Shown: positions 1 through 11,663, counted from the stretch's first letter. The stretch is 64,000 nucleotides of DNA from Dromiciops gliroides (GCF_019393635.1 NC_057862.1:675544314-675608313), one strand, 5' to 3'. Notes: generated from the sequence alone by a model not told the origin. Made by a program: numbers and translations.

Positions 1-742
1 TTATATCACCTTAATAGGAAATAGGAGTCTACCTACCTATGATTATTATTTGGAATTAGAACATGTGCAGGAACACGTGTAGAGTAGTTGAGGCATCTCA
101 AAGATTTAAAGGAATTCTGAGGGCAGTAACTTTTGTGGTTGAGTGGAACATTTTCTAGTTTGTTCCCAGTATGCAATTTGGGATTGTTTACACTCATTTC
201 AACCACTGCTTGTTATTGAGTATCTCAAGGCAGATTTGTTTGTGTAGTGGATCACTTAAAATTCTTAATATATACATTGTCTCCAGGACTTAAATCATGC
301 AGGAAAAAATCTGAAGGACCAGCTTGTACAGCCTGCCTCATGGAGTTCACATAGCCTAGTTTGTAACTACTGTATATAGGGGGCAACAGAAGTATCACCT
401 CCGACCAGTGATGTATAAACTGGGGAAAATGTTTTAGCTTGGATAGGAGGGTGACCAAAAACATCTCATAAGGAGATATATGAAGTTCTCCTCTTGGACT
501 ACAGCATAGATAGAATAATGACAATGGTAGAACATCAGGCCATTTCAAATAGGTTTCAGTACATAATTTGCCAATCATACTTTTAAGCTCTTTATTCATG
601 CATTCAACTTGTCCTGAACTTTGTGGGTGGTATGGTATATGGAATTTTGGAGTTATTCCCAAGATTTGGGATGAAACAGAATCAGTAAAATGTGTGCCTT
701 TGTCAGGATTAATGCAGGGTTGTGGGCCAAAGCAAGGAACTA

Positions 743-745
<3 letters not shown>

Positions 746-775
<30 letters not shown>

Positions 776-910
776 TGAGGCAATTGGGGTTAAGTGACTT
801 GCCCAGGGTCACACAGCTAGTAAGTGTCAAGTGTCTGAGGCCGGATTTGAACTCAGGTACTCCTGAATCCAGGGCCGGTGCTTTAACCACTGCGCCATCT
901 AGCTGCCCCC
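746..910 (-). repeat. marsupial tRNA-derived SINE
   Basis: Full-length copy with poly(A) tail in reverse, inserted in the integrase region of ERV A. Target duplication ggaactatcttttt at 737-750 and 912-925. Confidence 0.93.
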
Positions 911-2424
911 GAGGAACTATCTTTTTAAGGAGTCTTGGCAACAAAAGCAGCTGTGGCTCAGGGGCTGGGAAATGCCTCCATCCACCAAGTGAGTTGATCA
1001 ACTATAACAAGGCAAAAGTTATAATGTCCTGCCTATGGCATTGTGATATAGTCAATTTGCAGGTGCTCAAAGGGTGTATATGCTAAAGGACACCCTCCGT
1101 AAGCTTTAGCCTGGATAGCATGTTGATTATAAGACTGACAGGCACAAAACCTAGAGGCCATATTAGTAACTCCAGGAGCAATCCATGGTCTTTTAACTGA
1201 ATCCACAATTCCTTGTGTGCCAAAATGGCCTTTTCTGTGGATAGATAGGCATACCTGGGGGTAGAAACTCTGCAGGAGAAGCAGCTTTCCCTCCAAGGTC
1301 ACCCAGACCCCATTGACCTCTTTGGCCTTGAATTTCTTTTTTCCACTTCTCTACTTCACACTTATCATAAGAGAAATGTAAATATCAGAAGATGAGGTTA
1401 AATATGTGTTCAGGGGCTTCCAAAGAAGCAAGCTTATTAGCAGCATCAGCTTATGCATTCTCTTTTGAGACAGGGTCACTTTTTTCTGTGTGAGCAGAAG
1501 AATGAACAATACCTAGAGCAGAAGGAATTTTCAAGGCAGATAGAAGATCCTTAATAAATTCTCCATTAGCAATGACTTTGCCAGCAGAGGCTAAAAATCC
1601 TCTCTGTAGCCAAAACATTCCTATAGCATTGCAGATACTAAATGTGTATCTGGAATAAATATAAAGAGTAGCACTGTTTTCTCTGGCTAGAGAACAAGAT
1701 TGTGTGAGAGCCACAAGTTCAGCAGCCAGTGCACTAAGATCATAATCATAAACTCCAGTAGCAGCTGTATAGAGGATTCCCTCATGTATAGAAGAGGATC
1801 CATCAGTATAGAAAATAAAATCAGGGTTCTCTAAGGGTGTGTCAACAAGATCATCATGAGGTTTCTCAGCTATGTTAACTAGGGAGGTGCAGTCATGCAA
1901 AGGTTCTCCTGAGAATGGCAAGTCAGGGAGCAGTGTTGCTGGGTTAAGGACTGTACAATGCTTTAAAGTGATTCTCTCATTTGCTAGCAAGGTTATTTCA
2001 TACCTAGTGAGCCTTTAATCTTAAAAAGCCTGTGTCCTATGACGCAGTAAGAGAGCCTCAATTTCATGAGGGCACTGTAAAATTAGAGGGTCACCTAAGA
2101 ACAGATCCGAGGTATTTTTTCTACCAGGAGAGCAGTGGCAGCCACAGCTTGAAGTCAGGGTGGTGCTCCAGCACATACAGTCAAGTTGGGCAGAATAATA
2201 GCCTATTGGGCCCTGGGCAGGTCCTAATTTTTGAGTCAAGACCCCAGAAATCACTCCTCTCTGTTCATATACAAAAAGAGTAAAAGACTTACTGTAGTCT
2301 GGGAGTACTAGGGCAGGTGCTGATAATAAGACCCATTTGAATTCTGATATAGCTGAAAGATGCTGGGAATCCAGCTGTAAAAATTCTGGGATAGAATTTT
2401 TGGTTAGAGATATAAGAGGCTTAG

Positions 2425-2434
2425 TAGCAGTAGC

Positions 2435-2489
<55 letters not shown>
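2425..2489. repeat. (TAG)n microsatellite, the RTE 3' tail
   Basis: About 21 units of tag/agt on the plus strand, lying exactly at the 3' end of the minus-strand RTE copy. RTE LINEs typically end in short simple repeats rather than poly(A), so it is probably an expanded tail. Confidence 0.9.
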
Positions 2490-3974
2490 ATAGGCTTCCA
2501 CCAGTCACAGATGACCATGGATCAGCGCCCTGAAGAGCCACAGGCCACAGTGTGGCTGCGCAGTCCGATACAGGAGCTGAAGCTCCTGCCACAACGAGGA
2601 CATCGGAAAACTGCTCTCTCTGTTGCCCACCGGTTCTTGTGTCTCATTCGTTTTTCTTCCTCCCGAGCTTAAAGGCCCATCTCAGCTGCGCGCAAGATGC
2701 TCCTGAGTACTGAACTCCATCGGGCACGGTCCTTGGCCATCTCCTCCCAGCTGCTGATGTGTATTCCCAGAGCCCTCAAGTCTCTGTAGCAAAGCTGGGG
2801 GTGTCCAGCAGGTCTTTGGCCTGAGGCTAACTTGCCACAGAGTAGGTCTTTAGGAATGCGCCTGTCTTGCATGTGGTGCACATGACCGAGCCAGGGGAGC
2901 CATCTTTGTTTCAGTAGTGTGTAGATGCTTGGAAGTTGCACACGTTGGAGCACTTCTGTGTTGGTGATCCTATCTGACCAAGATATGCCAAGGATGTGCC
3001 GAAGGCAGCGCATGTGGAAGCTGTTAAACTTCTTCTCTTGTCTAGTACACGTAGTCCATGTTTCACTGCCATACAGTAAGGTACTCAGGACGCATGCTCT
3101 ATAGACAACAAATTTGGTTGGTCTTGTCAGTTTACTGTTTGCCCAGACATGCTTGGCAAGCTTAGCCATGGTTGAAGTAGCTTTCCCAATCCTCTGATTG
3201 ATCTCAGAATCAAGTGACAAATTGTCACTGACAATAGAGCCAAGATACGAGAATTGGTTTACGACATCCAACTGGTAGCTACCGATGTGTATCAATGGAG
3301 GCAGCATAGCACTCTGACATATGACTTTTGTCTTTTTAAGATTTATGATCGGGGGCAGCTAGATGGCGCAGTGGATAGAGCACCGGCCCTGGATTCAGGA
3401 GTACCTAAGTACCTAAGTTCGAATCCGGCCTCAGACACTTAACACTTACTAGCTGTGTGACCCTGGGCAAGTCACTTAACCCCAATTGCCTCACAAAAAA
3501 AAAAAAAAAGATTTATGATTAGGCCAAAGTCTGTGCAAGCTTGGGAGAAGCAATCCATCAAGATCTGCAATTCACCCTCTGAGTGGCAGGCAAGTATGGC
3601 ATCATCAGCGAAAAGCAGGTCTCTAAGGGTGCTACCTCTCACACTGGTTTTGGATCTCAAATGTGAAATGTTGAACAGGCCTCCATCCAATCATGAATGC
3701 AGATAGATGCCATCAGTTGATGAATCAAAAGCATGATGCAACAGCATGGAGAAGAAAATTCCAAACAGCATGGGAGCAAGCACACATCCTTGCTTGACTC
3801 CACTGTTTATACTGAATGCTTCAGAGGTGTTGCCTTCAAACTGTACAACACCCTGCATGTTGCAATGAAAGGAGCGAATGAGGCTATGGAGTTTAGGAGG
3901 GCAACCAATTCTCAAGAGAATTTCAAAAAGACCTTCTCTGCTAACCATATCAAATGCTTTGGTCAGGTTTATGA
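2426..3974 (-). mobile_element. RTE-clade LINE, 5'-truncated
   Basis: On the minus strand it encodes an RT segment (SGVKQGCVLAP near 3,790; the FADDAIL catalytic box near 3,620) and, after a SINE at 3,350-3,508, the C-terminal part of ORF2 at 3,307-2,669 (YLGSIVSD, YGSETWT, WLGHVHHM). It ends in a (TAC)n tail at 2,489-2,426. Target duplication cttagta at 2,419-2,425 and 3,975-3,981 lies in ERV A. RTE elements in marsupials resemble BovB-type LINEs. It is dead, being truncated and interrupted. Confidence 0.85.
3350..3508 (+). repeat. marsupial tRNA-derived SINE inside the RTE
   Basis: Complete copy with A-tail; target duplication aagatttatgat at 3,338-3,349 and 3,508-3,519. Confidence 0.93.
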
Positions 3975-4461
3975 CTTAGTACTTTCACCAAAAAAGGGTA
4001 TCCATTATGTGCAATACCCAGCTGCTCCCCGAATAGCCCTTAGCTGCGTCTTAGTAAGGAGCACAAAGTTGTTAAGTAGTCTGGACACACTTAGGGGAGA
4101 TGGATCTTGTGCCAGCAGCCAAAACAAAACCCAAATATTCCACCTGAGGTAGACACCATTGTACCTTTAAGTTAGAGACTTTGTGGCCTCTGATGCAGCT
4201 GCAGTAACAAATGGCAGCTGTCTTCCTAGCAAATCTCAGCATGAGGTGCAGCAGCAGCCAGGAGTAATTCATCTACATATTGAACTAAGGTGGAATCTTT
4301 AAAGGTAATGGAGGGTAAATCCTGTTGCAAAATTTCAGAGAATATTGTGGGACTGTCAACAAAACCCTGTGGGAGTCTAGTACAAGTTCACTGTGTATTT
4401 TTCCATATGAAGGCAAACAAATATTGGGAATCTTGATGTACTGGTATTAAAAAGAAAGCAA

Positions 4462-4612
4462 GGGGGCAGCTAGATGGCAAAGTGGATAGAGCACTGGCCC
4501 TGGAGTCAGGAGTACCTGAGTTCAAATCCGGCCTCAGACACTTAACACTTACTAGCTGTGTGACCCTGGGCAAGTCACTTAACCTCAATTGCCTCACTAA
4601 AAAAAAAAAAAA
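4462..4612 (+). repeat. marsupial tRNA-derived SINE in ERV A RT region
   Basis: Complete copy with A-tail; duplicated target aaagaaagcaa on both sides (4,451-4,461 and about 4,612-4,621). Confidence 0.92.
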
Positions 4613-5664
4613 AAGAAAGCAAAACAGATATCTACCATGGTGAAGCATGCTGCCTCACACAGGATTGATGAAATGATACTAGCAGGGTTGGGCATTATTG
4701 GATATCTAGGTATAACGTAAGAGTTAATTGCTCACAGATCTTGTACAAAATGGTACACAGGCTTGCATCTGGCCCAGGCTGGGGCTTCTTAACTGGCAAA
4801 GTGGGAGTATTACACAGGGAATAATGGCATAGGACAAATATGCCTTGGTTTGTGAAAGCCTCAATTATAAGAGTCATTCCTTCAATGGCTTCCCTAGATA
4901 AGGGATAGTGTGGAATGGATGGTGGTGAGCCACCTTTGGTCTTAATGGTAACAGGCACAGCAGATTTAAGGAGAACTACATCAGTAGAGGAGGAAGCCCA
5001 CAGGGACTCAGGAATATCAGAAGGGATTTCACGTGTATCCCCCAAGATTTCCTGAGTGTCTGAGATCAAAATTGGCAGTAAGTGGACAGTATCCTCTGGC
5101 ACTTCCAGGGAGATGCCACTATCTGGAGAACAAGATGTGGTTACTCTAAGTTTACAAAGGAGGTCATGACCTAATAGATTTGCAGGAGAGTTGAGCATAA
5201 GGAGAAATGAATTTTCTACTGTTAACGGACTCATAGATACCATGTGAGGTGTTAATTTTGCAACTGTTTGAGTTTTCCCTGAGACTCCAACTACATTTAG
5301 GGACCCAATAGATGTATATTCAGGGTCAGGTTTGCTCACTAGGACTGATCTTGATAAACAATCACAGTAAGTGTCCCCAACCCTAAGGGTTACATGGGGT
5401 TCATTATTCTGGGGAGGTGAATGCACTGGCACCAAAGGGCTAAAGATCTCAGGGTCTGGAAAGGCAAAATCATCAGATTCCACCATCCTTTCCCATCCCC
5501 TGCACCATCAATCCTCTGTACCTCTCTGAGAGGATCTATAAGTGTTTTGATTCTGGCCCTCTGCACCTCTCCAAGAGGGTCTATAACTTTTGATTAAGTT
5601 CCTTTTGCATAAACCTACAGTACTGCATTGTGTATCCCCATCTACTGCAGTAATAACAAAATCT

Positions 5665-6088
5665 ACTTAAACAAAGACGGCTGTGCTGGCTCGGTCATGT
5701 GCACCGCATGCAAGACGGGCACATTCCTAAAGACCTACTCTCTGGCAAGTTAGTCTCAGGCCAAAGACCTGCTGGATGCCCCCAGCTTCGCTACAAAGAT
5801 GTATGCAAGCGAGACTTGAGGGCTCTGGGAATAGACGTCGACAGCTGGGAGGAGATGGCCAAGGACCATGCCCGATGGAGTTCAGTACTCAGGAACATCT
5901 TGCGCGCAGCTGAGATGGGCCTCCAAGCTCTGGAGGAAGAAAAATGAATGAGACGCAGGAACCAATGGGCAACAGAGAGCGCAGTTTTCTGATGTCCTTG
6001 TTGTGGCAAGAGCTTCAGCTCCTGTATTGGACTGCACAGCCACACTGTGGCTGATCCATGGTCATCTGTGACTGGTGGAAGCCACTAG
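5665..6088 (+). mobile_element. RTE-clade LINE 3' end, second copy
   Basis: Same family as 2,426-3,974 but on the plus strand. It contains the last part of ORF2 (LSGKLVSGQRPAG, WEEMAKDHARW) and the 3' UTR ending ggtggaagccacta. It is inserted in the gag end of ERV A: the related fragment near 47,110-47,170 runs through this point without it. It lacks a long microsatellite tail. Confidence 0.83.
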
Positions 6089-7254
6089 GGGTTGATAGAC
6101 ATTCTCAACTGCCTGACCCTGCTGTCTAGCGGTGTCCTATAATGGAACTAAAGTGCTCTGTCTGTTCCTTTCTTCCCTCTCATTTACTTCATAAATATAT
6201 GTTGCTATTTCTTTAATGTTGTCAGTCCTCAGGGCATCCCAGCCTGGAAACTGCCTTTCAAAATATTTCAATATTTGTGGCAAGGATAGGTGCACAAAAT
6301 GGAGAGAGATAAAGTGTGCATCTCTAGAATCTAATGGGTCCAATCTAGTAAATTGTGTGGCACTCTTACACAATCTATTATAGAATCAATTAGGTCTTTC
6401 ATTAGGTTCCTGAATGGTATGTACAAATTTTTGCCAGTTATCAGGCTTGCTAGCACAGGATTCCATTGGCTTCAACAATGTTTCCCTTGCTTCCTACAAA
6501 TTATCAAAATGCTTAGGGATATTGGAGTCCTAGTTAGGGTCTTCTAAAGGCCATCAAATAGCAGCTTTTCTTTAGGTTTCTAAGGAGTTCACTGCAGATA
6601 ATATATCAGCTCCTTCCTCCTAGGATAATATAGTTTCCATGAGATCAGTAACATCAGCCCAAGTGGGCTGATATCCTCTGAAAATTGCTCCAAACTGGCT
6701 GATAACTGAAGTGGAATCCTCATCAATTTTAGGAATGTCTCATTTCCATGAACTGAAATCTTAGGGGAACAAAAAGTATGTATTGTTTGAGCTTTAGTAC
6801 AGTACCATTGAGCCCATAGGTGAGGATTTCTTGAAGGGGAAGAATGTGGGGCTTTTCTGTGGTTGGCATAGAGCAAACAGAGGCAGAGGAGATCGAATTT
6901 GGGCCATTTGACATTCCAGACTGAGAAACAGGCTCAGATTCAAACTCAGGCTTGGATTCCCCTTCTCTTGTATTCCCCTGTATCAGTTGCCTGTTCGCTT
7001 TGCCCCAGACTTTCCAACAAAGTAAATATTTACGTAGCCAGTAGCACATGATGCTTTGCAAATGCCTCAGTGTTTGAGATTTAAATGACCCATGTTGTGG
7101 CCATTCTTCCTCTAATATGCTATACCACATAAGACACAGTCAGATAAGCTTTCCCTTAGTCATGTTTCATTTCATGGTAAGTTTTCCCTCATCCCAAAAC
7201 ATGAGTAGCTTTCCTAATGGTGAGTCCTAGGGAATTTCACTGGGTGTATTATTT

Positions 7255-7500
7255 CTTTTTTTTTCTTTTTAAATTAATAAAGTATTTTGCTTTTTTCCCC
7301 GTTACATGTAAAGATAGTTCTCAACTTTTGTTTATACAAGCTTTCCAATTTCAGATTTTTCTCCCTCCCTCCCCTCCCTCTGCCCTCCCCTAAGACAGCA
7401 GGTAATCTGATATCTATATATATAGATATCTATATAGATAGATAGATATAGATATAGATAGATAGATATAGATATAGATAGATAGATAGATAGATATATA
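7255..7500 (-). mobile_element. L1 3' end, 5'-truncated
   Basis: Minus-strand L1 tail: poly(A), then the acatgtaacgggg motif reversed, the C/G-rich ccctccctcccctccctc tract, and a (GATA)n/(TA)n microsatellite at 7,414-7,500. Target duplication gggtgtattatttct at 7,240-7,254 and 7,501-7,515. Confidence 0.88.
7414..7500. repeat. (GATA)n/(TA)n microsatellite within L1 3' end
   Basis: Runs of tatatag, gatagata and related units, in the same place where other L1 copies here carry (TA)n, (GA)n or (TG)n. Confidence 0.9.
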
Positions 7501-7544
7501 GGGTGTATTATTTCTAATCCTCTTCTTGACATTAAAAACTTTTC

Positions 7545-7760
7545 TTGTGCCAGACATGCCAACCAGGGTGCCAGGCAGTTAAAGTCCATACGTACCTGGG
7601 GTGCCAAGGTGCCGGGCATGCCAACCAGGGTGTCAGGCGGTTCCATAGGTACCAGGGGTGCCAACCAGGACAAGCAGTGTGCCAGGCGATTGGAGTCCGT
7701 AAGCACCAGGTGTGCCAAGCAATGTGCCAGGAGATGCCAAGTAGTGTGCCAGGCAGGGGT
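7545..7760 (+). repeat. diverged ~55-60 bp tandem repeat rich in TGCCA words
   Basis: About four degenerate units built on gtgccaaccagggtgccaggc and a ggagtccgtaagcaccagg-like half. It lies at the start of the ERV B copy, just before the gag-like region, so it is probably leader sequence. Confidence 0.55.
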
Positions 7761-9364
7761 GGTCCCCAAGAATTCAAAGGGTTCATTAAAGATGACGAAT
7801 GCCATGTCTAGTAACACAGAAAAGGAAGTACACCTCCCTAAAATTCCCAAAGACAGCCCTTTGGGAGACAAATTAGATATTTGGGATAAGCTTGAGAAGT
7901 ATAGAGGAAAATGCAAGAAGAGAATGATAAAATATTATATTGTTGCCTAATATGGGCTGGGATTCCCCTCAAGGGAGGTTCAGTCCTTTTGCCTAAATTT
8001 GGGTCTAATGAAAATTGGGTATGCCAAGCCTTAAATGTATCCTTACTTGGGAAGGGAAACAGAGTTCCCAATAATAGAAATGAAAAGCATGTTTCTCAGA
8101 TATTTCTGGCCTCTCTGACTCTGTTTCTTTACTCTGACAGAAGGGACTTCTGGCCCAGACTCCTCGAGTTTCCAGCTCACCAATTTAAGCCTGGAGACTG
8201 GGTATAGATAAGAGCCTGGAAGAGCAACAAGTTGGAGCCCGATTGGGAAGGGCTGTTCCTGGTGTTACTTTTCACCGACATTGCAGTGAAGATTGAGGAG
8301 CAAAACTGGACTCACTACTCTCAAGTAAAAGGGGTACCTTTTCCAGAAGAAAAACCAGAGCCAAAACATGAGCAGTGGACTGTTAATAAGGAATCTGATT
8401 GACTGAGGGTAAAGTTTAAAAAGACTTTAATGTATGATATACTAAGCCTGGTACAAAAAAGGGGAAGGGAGGTAACATTTTGGGGTAGTGGGAGCTGCTC
8501 AGGCAAACAAGTAGTGGAGGAGCAAAAAGGATTTTGGTATATGGGCATCTGAAGGAAGAACTGATCCCGTAGGAAGAATAGGAATATCCTTTGAAAATCT
8601 CATGGATCCTACATCCTCCTATCTTTTTAAGACTCCAGAAATAACCTCTCCAAGTCCAGAAGGGAAATTAGGAAACCCAACAGGCCAGTGAAGTTAAGGA
8701 TGTGAGACAGACAGTGGAGACAGAGACTGGGTTTGGAGATTCAAATGCTCAGATGGAATGGGTTATTGCTTTGGGAAGACCAGCTACCCATACTCTAAGT
8801 CCAGATTAGCCTGGAGGGGTTTTGGTGTCTCCTTCAATTATACCAGAACAAGTTGGCAAAGGGTGAGAGTTGCAGGGATTTGGAGCTACTCTTCCCTGTG
8901 ATAAAAAGGACAGCAGAAAAGATCATACCCACTTTTGTTGGAGTACCAGGAAACCATCCTGCCCATCTCTCCAGATAAGTGAGAGGTTTTCTGGTCTTGG
9001 GTAATATGAGTTGTGTCCAAACATGGGAAGTAACCGAGAACAACTTGGTAGATTTTTCATCCCTGATCCTCCCCTGAGCCAACCTATGGTGGTATTGTGG
9101 TGGAAGATCAACCTTACCCCCTAACTGGGCTGGGACTTGTGGGTTGGTGTGGCTGGCCACCCTCTTTACCATGGCATCTGAGCATTTCTCCAAATCTTGA
9201 GTCTAAATCAAGAAAGAAACACAGCCCAGAGGGGCAAAAAGGGTCATCTGATGCTCTAATCTGCCTAGATAGCATAGGAGTCACAGATTTAGACCAAAAG
9301 GCAGAGGAAATATTCAATAAATGGAATGAGAGGAGCCAAATAGTCAAAAATAAAGAGGAGGGAT

Positions 9365-9785
9365 TGTGAGAAATGGGTAATTGTCTCCTCTCAATGTAGA
9401 TATAACAGTCAGTCTTACTCCCCTGACCTGTTTGTAGGACAAAGGTCTCAGATCCCCTCCTCCCCTTCAGGTTAGCAAGGTCACATGGTTCAAGGAGCCT
9501 TGGTCTCAATTAGGTCCTCTCCAGAGTTCTGTCCATATAAGGAAGTATAAGGTCCAGTCCTGAGTTATGCCCATACAAGGAAGAGGGGTGGGAATACTGT
9601 GTTCCGATTAGCTAGTTTTTGCGTGTAGATTGTAACCCCGACCAGTGATGAAAAAGGGGAAGGTCCATTCACGTTAGGGACTAGGATATAAAACAGGGCC
9701 TGCGAGCCCCCTTTCTGGGCACCCACTAGCTGCACACTAGGGTGCCTCCTTCTCATGAGAAGAAAATAAAGCCTTTGTCACCTCA
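9365..9785 (+). repeat. LTR of ERV B, ending at poly(A)
   Basis: Starts tgtgagaaatggg, has TATAAAAC at 9,687-9,694 and AATAAA at 9,765-9,770. It matches the complete solo LTR at 46,232-46,665 but stops about 15 bases after AATAAA, where that LTR continues for about 65 more bases. Confidence 0.8.
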
Positions 9786-10115
9786 AAAAAACCAAAAAAA
9801 CCCAAAAACAAACCTTTTCTTGCCACAACACAAAGCCAGGTAAAAATAAGAATAGAAATTTTAAAAATTCATTAAATTCAAAATGACCAACTGTTAATAT
9901 GATCTTTTACCTTCCTTGTCTGATTAACCAGGCTAAAGTTAGAAAAGGGGTGCTTAAGAGGTTAAAGAAACCCATTTGAAAATTTAAAAGGAAAAAAGCA
10001 GGTACTTTGAAATAAAAAAGGGACAGGCACATAGGAGAAATGTAAAATTTTTTACCCAACTTGTTTTGCAGTGAAGATCAGAAGATTGAGGGGTCAGCCT
10101 CATGGTCAGCCAAAC

Positions 10116-10810
10116 TGTGACAGGTAAAACTAAATGTGTGGTCACCTTACCTGTCCCCCAGTATGGGAAAAGCTAGCTTGGATTTACTTATAAATTAGAA
10201 GCTTCAGCAATACTTTAGGCATTAAGCATTTATTAAATTATAGTAGAGGTTAGCAAAGACAGAACACGTGTCTGAAAGAATAGGACAGCCCAGCTAAGGT
10301 CTACAGGAGAGAGAGAGAAGAAAAAGCTGCCTCCACCTAGCAGACCCAGTCTACCAAGAGGAAGATCCTGTGTCTTTCCAAGTGGAAGCTCCCTGTGGGT
10401 CAGGAAGAAGAGGCTGTGCCCACACACTGCTTTAAGGTAATTGGCTGATAGCATTCAAGTCCATTGATTGATGTAACTTGAAGGCAGTCCTTGAACAGAA
10501 TGTGCTGAGGTCAGAGTTCAGATCCTCTGGCAGGAGGGGCAGCTAGGTGGCGCAGTGGATAGAGCACTGGCCCTGGAGTCAGGAGTACCTGAGTTCAAAT
10601 CTGGCCTCAGACACTTAACACTTATTAGCTGTGTGACCCTGGGCAAGTCATTTAACCCCAATTGCCTCACTAAAAAACAAACAAACAAAAAAAACCCAGA
10701 TCCTCTGGCAGGAACAAGGTTTTGTGAAGTAACTTCCAAGTTCTGGCTTGACATTAGAAAGGTCAACCCATGCTCTCTCAACGGAGGGGGGCTGGTAATA
10801 ATATCTCACA
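10116..10810 (-). repeat. 5' LTR of ERV A, holding a SINE
   Basis: Runs from tgtgacagg (10,116) to atctcaca (10,810) on the plus strand, TG...CA ends. It carries the aagcatttattaaa block (an AATAAA on the minus strand) shared with the LTRs at 20,795, 52,823 and 56,160. A SINE at 10,537-10,696 enlarges it; without it the LTR is about 520 bp. Confidence 0.75.
10537..10696 (+). repeat. marsupial tRNA-derived SINE in ERV A LTR
   Basis: Complete copy with a 17-bp perfect target duplication cagatcctctggcagga at 10,520-10,536 and 10,697-10,713. Confidence 0.95.
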
Positions 10811-11139
10811 ATAGTAAGTCAATTTCCTGATCCCATTCTAGCCTGTCTTCCCCAGCAGATTTACCCTTCTATCATCCCATTCTCTTACAAGGAATTTTTA
10901 TAGCAAGAAAAACCAAGAAACAAAGTGATTACTGATCAATTCGAGAATGGCTAAAGAAATGATAAGTATCTGAATGCCATAAAATAATGAGGAGTAATGA
11001 CAAATAGCAGGATTTCAGAAAATTCATTACATTTATAGGATTTCATGAAAAGGTTGAAATTTGGGGAGTTTAGAAGGCTTCCACCATTAATTAAATCTAT
11101 GTTTTATCTCCAGCAAGATTGTTCCAAAGTGCAGTCAAA

Positions 11140-11345
11140 TATGAGCTCTAGGTGAAGCTCTTTCCACAACCACTGCTTTTATACCCGTTCATTGCAGTAT
11201 CACTTTTGTCTATTCATCACTCTCCTTCAGACAAATAGCCTTGGGCACATTAGTTAACTCTTTTTTCCATGGTGAATCCTCTTAGATAAAAATATGATAT
11301 CTGCCTGAAAGCCTTTCTACATTGAGTTCATATACAGCTGCTCAT
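11140..11345 (-). pseudogene. decayed zinc-finger remnants downstream of the gene
   Basis: Short stretches around 11,150-11,180 and 11,303-11,340 resemble the gaaagcctttccaca...cattcata pattern of the adjacent finger array but are no longer open. Directly after the stop codon (about 11,663-11,610) is another lost finger, in which Tyr codons replace both Cys codons (YNQYDKTF). The array therefore was longer once. The more distal remnants are weaker than the one next to the stop. Confidence 0.5.
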
Positions 11346-11360
11346 AAAAATGAATTATCA

Positions 11361-11515
11361 TGGGGCAGCTAGGTGGCACCGTGGATAAAGCATTGGCCTT
11401 GGATTCAGGAGGACATGAGTTCAAATCCAGCCTCAGACATTTCACCCTAGCTGTGTGATCCTGGACAAGTCACTTAACCCTCATTGCCCCCACCCCCCAA
11501 AAAAAAAGCAAAAGA
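11361..11515 (+). repeat. marsupial tRNA-derived SINE
   Basis: Complete but older subtype ending ctcattgccccc, then A-rich; aatgaattatc before and aagaattatc after. It sits in the 3' flank of the zinc-finger gene. Confidence 0.88.
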
Positions 11516-11663
11516 AAAGAATTATCTAATTTTGAACAAGCTCTAAACAATTACTGAATACAATTCCTCATTTGTCACAGGGAAAAGATTTCTATATAAT
11601 AGGAATTCTCAGATAGGAAATAAGAGATTATGGCCTGAAGGTCTTGTCATATTGATTATACTC

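Larger units (their letters stand above)
7545..9815 (+). mobile_element. retroposed, partial ERV of a second family ('B'), fossil
   Basis: A plus-strand piece with a repeat-rich leader (about 7,545-7,760), a gammaretroviral matrix-like gag start (about 7,800-8,090, SPLGDKLDIWDKL-type), an integrase C-terminal-like stretch (about 8,150-8,390), an env-like or unassigned stretch, and a 3' LTR from 9,365. The LTR stops soon after its AATAAA (9,765-9,770) and is followed by an A-rich tail. The flanks share aaacttttcttg / aaaccttttcttg (about 7,537 and 9,810), like an L1-type target duplication. This suggests an ERV RNA copied by L1 machinery. Much of the interior is missing and it is broken. Confidence 0.65.
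1..10810 (-). mobile_element. class I-like endogenous retrovirus (ERV 'A'), fossil, many nested insertions
   Basis: A minus-strand provirus. 5' LTR at 10,116-10,810, a PBS-like tggctgacca next to it, and leader down to about 9,826. The gag-like region is about 7,230-5,500, protease/early pol 5,490-4,700, RT about 4,400-2,300, RNase H about 1,990-1,450 and integrase about 1,300-250. It runs out of the window before any 3' LTR. It is interrupted by a retroposed second ERV (7,550-9,815), an L1 3' end (7,255-7,500), two RTE copies (2,426-3,974; 5,665-6,088) and SINEs (746-910; 4,462-4,612; 10,537-10,696; a third SINE sits in the first RTE). Coding regions are broken in many places. Given five or more younger elements inside it, it is old. 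A plus-strand relative lies at 36,465-39,640. Gammaretrovirus-like assignment rests on the protease/RT/integrase style. Confidence 0.85.

Noticed and set aside
2021-2672. Frames with long runs of Thr, Val or Leu
   Set aside because: Produced by translating the (TAG)n microsatellite.
7332-7916. 194-codon minus-strand frame with Ile/Tyr/Ser runs
   Set aside because: Antisense of the ERV B leader repeat plus the (GATA)n microsatellite; no domain.
10555-10830. Many short ORFs containing LGKSLNPNC or LGLSDLPRVTQLVSVKCLR
   Set aside because: Translations of the SINE consensus in one or other direction.
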